Shown here piece after piece: positions 4,927 through 9,780 of a stretch of DNA of 9,780 bases. Numbering within the stretch: position 1 is the first letter of the stretch; each line of letters begins with the position of its first letter. The notes beneath the pieces are model-generated. The model made no database searches and was not told the DNA's origin. It saw only the letters and a program-made list of their open reading frames with translations. The DNA is taken from contig JAQBNY010000335.1 in the NCBI GenBank assembly GCA_028288315.1, positions 1 through 9,780 of the forward strand, read 5' to 3'. Position numbers and translations under genes: made by a program. Origin of the DNA: Mucilaginibacter sp. (GTDB taxonomy: Bacteria > Bacteroidota > Bacteroidia > Sphingobacteriales > Sphingobacteriaceae).

Positions 4927-7095
4927 TTACCGTAAGATATTCTCTGTTACCTTGGCTATATCTACACTGATCTTATTGATAAAGCCCAGTTGCTCCTTCA
5001 TCAGTATATCATCTGCAGTAAGTGGTGCCTTGTCAGCTTCTGGCTTTGTAGCTTCAGCTTTACCCGTTTCTAACTTGGGGGCAGCTGGGGTAGCAGTTTC
5101 GCCCTTAAGTTTTTTAACGGTCTCTTTCAATACAGCAATGCTACGTTTAACCAGCTTTAATGTATCAGCATGTGGTTTTTGCGGGCCTGTTCTTATCAGC
5201 GCCGAGGCTATGTTTGCTGTATATGATGACAGGATATGATTTAGCACCACAAACTTGTGAATATCTTTAATGTTGCGCTGCTTGCTTTTAGGCTCAGATG
5301 TCATGCGCTCAAAGGTGGCAGATAAGTTAGCCGAGTTTACATAAACATCTTTACGGGCAAGCTTATACTCGGTAATGCTTACTTCCTTACCAGCAATACT
5401 TTCTGATATTTTTTTAAGATAGTTGATGTTAGCTGTAATAACCGACTCTAACGTTTCCTTTATCTGCTCAAATTCCCATGTAGGAAATATAATATAGCTG
5501 GCAATTAATGCTATGCTTGAGCCTATGAGCGTATCAATAATACGCTCCTGGAAAATGTTTATCTGCCCAAGTCCTAAAAATTTAAACAGTATAAGTACAT
5601 AAGGTGTCATAAAAATAACGCTTACTACATAGTTTAATCTTAAAAAGCTATAGGCACCTACCATTAATACAACCAGTAATATAAATTGTACTGTTTTATC
5701 AGGTATAAAGGTTAGTATCAATATACCAATTATACCGCCGCCAATAGTTCCTATCAGTCTTTGATAATTACGCTGTTTTGAAAGACTAAAACCTGGTTTT
5801 AATATCACTATAATGGTAAGCAGCACCCAGTAGCTATGGCCGCCTAATGAAATATATTTAGAGGTGATATAACCTATTAAACAAACCAATGATACCCTTA
5901 AAGCATGTTTAAAAGTAGCTGATTTTAGTGACAGGTTATCAAAAAGTATGTGGGGTGCATAATCCTGATGAGTAACGAATTTAGAATATTCAACATCATT
6001 GTCTGGAGTGCCAATTAAACTTTCAGAAGCCTTGGAGTGATAGTATTTATAAATATTTGATATGCTCTTTGTTAAGTCGCGCAGGTTTATCAAAATCTTT
6101 TTTAATACCAGGTTACTTGTTTCCTTATCATCCGCACCAACTTCGTCAATTTTTAGCTTTAATTGATCCAGTCTAAACTCCAGATTACTTGTTTTTTCGG
6201 GCCTTGAATTGGCAAGAATGGAATAGCCAACATTATCAAGCTCATCGGCCACATGATTCAAAAAAACTGCTATTTCATGTAATACGCCCGTATCTTTAAA
6301 CTTTTCGCGGATATAAGCATAATCATAGTGGGTGGCCATTATTTGCTCAAACATATCAACCAGGTCATTAAATGTAAGCACCAGTATCCGGCTTGCAGCA
6401 GTTGATTCCTTTACCATGAGCCGGCTTTTAAAAAGAAGTTCGCGAACAGCATCCTGATGATTGCTTACCTTTATTTGTTGCAACACCAGCTTGCGGTAAT
6501 TCTCATCAATATCTACTTCTGGTCTGTAAAAGTCCGCCTTAATTCGCAAAAATCTGGCAATGTCGGCAACGTTCTCGCCCAGTGTTTGCTGTGCCGCACG
6601 ATAGGGCCGTATGCCAAAAAATATCATGCTGAAAACCATATACCACAAGCCGCCTGCTAAAATGGTAGCGCAAAACAGGGGCAGTTCTGGTGGAGGTATG
6701 TCTTTATCCATCATGAATATCATTATCAGGAGGGAACTTGTACCTACAGATGCAGCCCGGTTACCGTACACATTAAACATGGAAAATATGAAAGAGAACA
6801 GCGTAATCTCTATGCCAAGCGCGTAAACGTTAAGCCGGGCAAAGCCGGTTATCATAGCTACAGCAAAAAGGCTTAAATTACCAATAGCCATTGCATTACG
6901 CTTTTGTGATACAGGGCCAGGGCTATCAATAGTACATATACATAGTGCGCCCAGAGAGAGGGTGAGACCCAGGTTAAAATTGCCCAGCTGCATCATCACT
7001 AATGATGGCAGCAAAATACCGGCAGATATGCGCAAACCGTCAGAAAAATACTGGCTGTAAAAAAAGCTTTTTATTTCTCTTTTATGATTGTTCAT
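4927..7095 (-). CDS. FUSC/YccS-like inner membrane protein
   Basis: A 722-residue integral membrane protein with the duplicated architecture of the FUSC/YccS (aromatic acid exporter-like) group. About six hydrophobic segments lie at residues 20-162, a long helical cytoplasmic region at about 165-395, and a second set of about six at 396-538, including the family-like KPGFSLSKQRNYQRLIGTIGGG region (433-454). A helical C-terminal cytoplasmic part follows. Residues about 665-694 form a low-complexity stretch rich in Ala, Pro, Glu, Lys and Thr before a last helix, an unusual flexible linker. Members are thought to export small organic acids or to serve envelope functions; the substrate here is unknown. 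The gene converges on phoH with a 50-bp gap lacking a clear terminator, and diverges from the PEP carboxylase gene. Confidence 0.87.
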   Translation of the reverse strand: MNNHKREIKSFFYSQYFSDGLRISAGILLPSLVMMQLGNFNLGLTLSLGALCICTIDSPGPVSQKRNAMAIGNLSLFAVAMITGFARLNVYALGIEITLFSFIFSMFNVYGNRAASVGTSSLLIMIFMMDKDIPPPELPLFCATILAGGLWYMVFSMIFFGIRPYRAAQQTLGENVADIARFLRIKADFYRPEVDIDENYRKLVLQQIKVSNHQDAVRELLFKSRLMVKESTAASRILVLTFNDLVDMFEQIMATHYDYAYIREKFKDTGVLHEIAVFLNHVADELDNVGYSILANSRPEKTSNLEFRLDQLKLKIDEVGADDKETSNLVLKKILINLRDLTKSISNIYKYYHSKASESLIGTPDNDVEYSKFVTHQDYAPHILFDNLSLKSATFKHALRVSLVCLIGYITSKYISLGGHSYWVLLTIIVILKPGFSLSKQRNYQRLIGTIGGGIIGILILTFIPDKTVQFILLVVLMVGAYSFLRLNYVVSVIFMTPYVLILFKFLGLGQINIFQERIIDTLIGSSIALIASYIIFPTWEFEQIKETLESVITANINYLKKISESIAGKEVSITEYKLARKDVYVNSANLSATFERMTSEPKSKQRNIKDIHKFVVLNHILSSYTANIASALIRTGPQKPHADTLKLVKRSIAVLKETVKKLKGETATPAAPKLETGKAEATKPEADKAPLTADDILMKEQLGFINKISVDIAKVTENILR

Positions 7096-7127
7096 GTATA
7101 AGGTATTCCCCAGGTATTATTATTGAG

Positions 7128-7135
7128 CAAAAATA
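7128..7135 (-). promoter_or_regulatory. Likely -7 element of the FUSC gene
   Basis: On the minus strand this reads TATTTTTG, an exact match to TAnnTTTG. It ends 32 nt before the ATG (7095), so transcription would start near 7121 with a leader of about 25 nt. No clear TTTG -33 partner is seen at the usual distance. Confidence 0.4.
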
Positions 7136-7253
7136 AACAAATAAAGTTTGTAAGATTGTAATAACCAATATTGCATTAAAGTGGTTTAAATGTTATTAAT
7201 TTTTCAGTTATTGCTCTTAAATAGATTTTAGATAACTAAATTCACGCCGTAAA

Positions 7254-7266
7254 CCCGGCAACCGGG
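7254..7266. repeat. GC-rich inverted repeat before ppc
   Basis: CCCGG-CAA-CCGGG is a perfect 5-bp inverted repeat with a 3-nt centre, standing out in an AT-rich intergenic region 30 nt before the ATG at 7297. It could be a small leader hairpin or an operator. A possible -7-like TAGATTTT lies at 7222-7229, so the hairpin would sit within the leader. The remaining 7096-7253 shows nothing else I can name. Confidence 0.4.
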
Positions 7267-7296
7267 ATATTTAAAAATTTGCTAACCTGTACTGTT

Positions 7297-9780
7297 ATGC
7301 CATCAACTCAAAGGCTCACTCAAAGAGAAACAACATTTAATTACGAAGTTGTAAAACGTTTTGAATTATACAATAGTTTGTTTCAAACGCTTCCTTTTTA
7401 CCAGGTTAAGGATACAGGGATATTACTGCCTTTTTTTAGTTCGCATTGCGATAAAGGGGCGGCAAAAAACTCATCACCGGCAACCATAATTGAATCTTTC
7501 TTTAAAAAGTATGTGCCAGATATTGACCATAGGGAACAAGTAAACCGTTTATTCAGGTTTATTCAATACATTGAAAGACAGGTTGTTTTGTTTGATGCTA
7601 TTGAAGATTCATCTTTTAGTAAAGTGGGCCGTTCTGATGATTCAGGTACACTGCAAAGCTTAATTCAGCAGGCATCGGTAAGTGAGCAAGCCCGCAAAAA
7701 AATTAGTGAACAATTAAAGGATTTTTCGCTGCGGCTGGTATTGACTGCACACCCAACCCAGTTTTATCCGGGTACGGTTTTGGGTATCATGACTGATTTG
7801 ATAGAGGCCCTTAAGACCAATGATATTACCACCATTGATGTTTTGTTACAGCAGTTGGGTAAAACACCTTTCTTTAATAAAACATCGCCAACTCCTGTAG
7901 ATGAGGCTGTTAGTTTGGTTTGGTTTTTAGAGAACATATTTTACCATGCATTATCTGGCATACAATCAAAATTAGAAGAAGAGTTTGAATTAGATGGCAG
8001 TCATCAGGTTTTGGAATTAGGTTTTTGGCCGGGTGGCGACAGGGATGGTAACCCCAATGTGACCACCGAAACCACACGCGAGGTTGCATCCATATTAAGG
8101 CAGATAATTTTCCGTTGCTACTATCGTGATTTTAGGGTATTAAAACGCCGTATTACTTTCAGAGGATTTGCTGATAACATTGCCAAACTTGAAAAGCTGC
8201 TTTACGAAAACGCCTTTACTGTACAGAAGAAGCCGGTTGACTTGCAGCCAGAGATGCTTGGTCTGCTAAAATCAATGAGGGAGACGCTTGTGACCAATCA
8301 TGATGGTCTGTTTGTAAATATTGTAGATAACATGATACAAAAGGTACAGCTATTTGGATCGTACTTTGCCACCCTGGATATAAGGCAGGATAGCCGGGTT
8401 TTACGCGATGTGTTTAAGTACTGTACTAAAAAAATATATACAGGCGTACCAAAAGATTACCATGACCAAAGCGAAGAAGCTAAAATAAAAAGCCTTCCGT
8501 TTAACCAGGCTGATTTTAAATGCCCGGAAACTGAAGACGACATGACCCGCGACACGCTTGATACCATCAGGCTGATGAAACAAATTCAGCAAAGTAATGG
8601 CGAAAAGGGTTGCCAGCGATTTATTATTAGTAATTGCCAGCAGGCAACTGACATATTGCAGCTTATTGACCTGTTTTTATGGAGCGGATGGGAAAAGGAT
8701 AAATTAAGTGTTGACTTTATGCCGCTGTTTGAAACAGTAAACGACTTAAAGCATGCAGGTGATGTAATGGAGAAACTATACACGCATCCATTTTATAAAA
8801 CACATTTAAAGAGGCGTGGAAATAAGCAAACCATAATGCTGGGCTTTAGCGATAGCACTAAGGATGGCGGTTATCTGATGGCTAATTGGTCTATATATCA
8901 GGCTAAGGTTGAGCTTACCACTATGGCACGCAAATACGGTATTGCACTTGCCTTTTTTGATGGTAGGGGTGGCCCACCTGCACGTGGGGGTGGTAAAACG
9001 CACCGCTTTTATGCATCAATGGGTAAAGAAATAGCTAATGAAAGTATTCAATTGACCATACAGGGGCAAACGGTTAGCTCACAATATGGGTCTGTAGAAA
9101 CGGCAAGGTTTAATACCGAGCAATTAATAAATGCGGGTATAACTTCGGCATTGCATCCTAACCATCAGGATTTGCTGGATGATAAGCATAAAGCCCTTAT
9201 ATCTGAGATGGCTGATGAAAGCCATAAGCTATTCTTAAGCCTGCGCGAAGATCCTTTGTTTGTAGAGTATCTGGAAAAATTCAGTCCGCTTAAATTATTG
9301 TCGCAAATCAACATCAGCAGCAGGCCAACCAAACGTAATGCAGGTGCTAAGATGAAGCTTGAAGATTTGCGTGCAATTAGCTTTGTAACCTCATGGAGCC
9401 AACTAAAACAAAGTATCCCTGGGTTTTACGGAGTAGGTACAGCATTAAAGAAAATGAAAGATAGCGGGAACTGGAAAGAGGTTAAAGACCTTTACCGCTC
9501 TTCCGGATTTTTCAAAACCATGTTAGATAACTGTATGATGTCGATGTCAAAATCAGATTTCAGAGTTACGGCATATTTAGAAAAGGATACCACATTTGGC
9601 AAATTTTGGAAAGGGCTGAGAGACGAATTTGAATTAACCAAAAGCCTGTTACTGGAATTAACCGACACTAAGGTTTTAATGGAAGAATTCCCTGTGGAGA
9701 GCCGTTCAATTGCCATACGCGAGAAAATTGTTTTGCCTTTAGTAATTATCCAGCATTATGCACTTGATCTGTTAAATAAA
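7297..9780 (+). CDS. ppc: Phosphoenolpyruvate carboxylase, 3' end cut by window
   Basis: An open frame of 828 codons from the ATG at 7297 to the window edge without a stop; a complete enzyme of this type should need about 30 more residues. PEP carboxylase adds bicarbonate to phosphoenolpyruvate to form oxaloacetate, replenishing the TCA cycle in the cytoplasm. Signatures: LTAHPTQFYPG (149-159) with the catalytic histidine H152; WPGGDRDGNP (244-253); LGFSDSTKDGGY (515-526); and FFDGRGGPPARGGG (553-566), the mobile loop with the key arginines R557 and R563. Two positions differ from the E. coli type: TAHPTQ instead of TAHPTE and DGRGG instead of HGRGG. These are probably Bacteroidota variants. 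An in-frame TAA at 7237-7239 limits the start; a TTG at 7279 is a less likely alternative. It is transcribed divergently from the FUSC gene. Confidence 0.95.
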   Translation, partial: MPSTQRLTQRETTFNYEVVKRFELYNSLFQTLPFYQVKDTGILLPFFSSHCDKGAAKNSSPATIIESFFKKYVPDIDHREQVNRLFRFIQYIERQVVLFDAIEDSSFSKVGRSDDSGTLQSLIQQASVSEQARKKISEQLKDFSLRLVLTAHPTQFYPGTVLGIMTDLIEALKTNDITTIDVLLQQLGKTPFFNKTSPTPVDEAVSLVWFLENIFYHALSGIQSKLEEEFELDGSHQVLELGFWPGGDRDGNPNVTTETTREVASILRQIIFRCYYRDFRVLKRRITFRGFADNIAKLEKLLYENAFTVQKKPVDLQPEMLGLLKSMRETLVTNHDGLFVNIVDNMIQKVQLFGSYFATLDIRQDSRVLRDVFKYCTKKIYTGVPKDYHDQSEEAKIKSLPFNQADFKCPETEDDMTRDTLDTIRLMKQIQQSNGEKGCQRFIISNCQQATDILQLIDLFLWSGWEKDKLSVDFMPLFETVNDLKHAGDVMEKLYTHPFYKTHLKRRGNKQTIMLGFSDSTKDGGYLMANWSIYQAKVELTTMARKYGIALAFFDGRGGPPARGGGKTHRFYASMGKEIANESIQLTIQGQTVSSQYGSVETARFNTEQLINAGITSALHPNHQDLLDDKHKALISEMADESHKLFLSLREDPLFVEYLEKFSPLKLLSQINISSRPTKRNAGAKMKLEDLRAISFVTSWSQLKQSIPGFYGVGTALKKMKDSGNWKEVKDLYRSSGFFKTMLDNCMMSMSKSDFRVTAYLEKDTTFGKFWKGLRDEFELTKSLLLELTDTKVLMEEFPVESRSIAIREKIVLPLVIIQHYALDLLNK

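Noticed and set aside
4926..4936. CTTAC-C-GTAAG inverted repeat between phoH and the FUSC gene as a bidirectional terminator
   Set aside because: The stem is 5 bp with a one-base loop and overlaps the FUSC stop codon, so it is too short to terminate transcription.

Overview
The window looks like chromosomal DNA of a Bacteroidota member, most likely Sphingobacteriaceae (Mucilaginibacter/Pedobacter-like). The reasons are low GC, weak or absent Shine-Dalgarno sequences, promoter elements resembling TAnnTTTG, and protein types typical of that phylum: a Bacteroidota-type PEP carboxylase, a PIN-PhoH ATPase, and an unfused radical SAM/DUF4130 pair. The genus is inferred from general resemblance, not from a search.

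Layout, left to right. (1) The 3' end of a cation diffusion facilitator transporter (1-260), followed by a MITE-like imperfect inverted repeat (282-403). (2) A two-gene operon (493-2509): a putative DNA modification/repair radical SAM protein with a helix-hairpin-helix region and a C-terminal QLSLF, then its usual partner, a DUF4130/TIGR03915-type protein, one base downstream. (3) A roughly 1-kb stretch without a convincing protein gene (2510-3523). It holds a strong promoter (TTGACA, 18 bp, TATATT), a boxA-like element, many local hairpins, a duplicated repeat motif and a good intrinsic terminator. I read it as one unrecognised structured RNA of about 610 nt. (4) A PIN-PhoH family ATPase (3524-4876). 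(5) On the minus strand, a FUSC/YccS-like membrane protein (4927-7095), convergent with phoH. (6) Divergent from it, a phosphoenolpyruvate carboxylase gene (from 7297) that runs off the right edge about 30 codons short of the usual end.

How the parts may work together. The radical SAM protein and its partner are almost certainly one functional unit acting on DNA. The C-terminal QLSLF fits the bacterial sliding-clamp-binding consensus and suggests recruitment to DnaN. The RNA lies just upstream of, and in the same direction as, a PIN-PhoH protein, a family linked to RNA metabolism; a functional link is only speculation. PEP carboxylase (anaplerotic oxaloacetate supply) and the FUSC protein are ordinary housekeeping or envelope genes. 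The best candidate for something undescribed is the long RNA at about 2728-3337; the clamp motif on the radical SAM protein is second.
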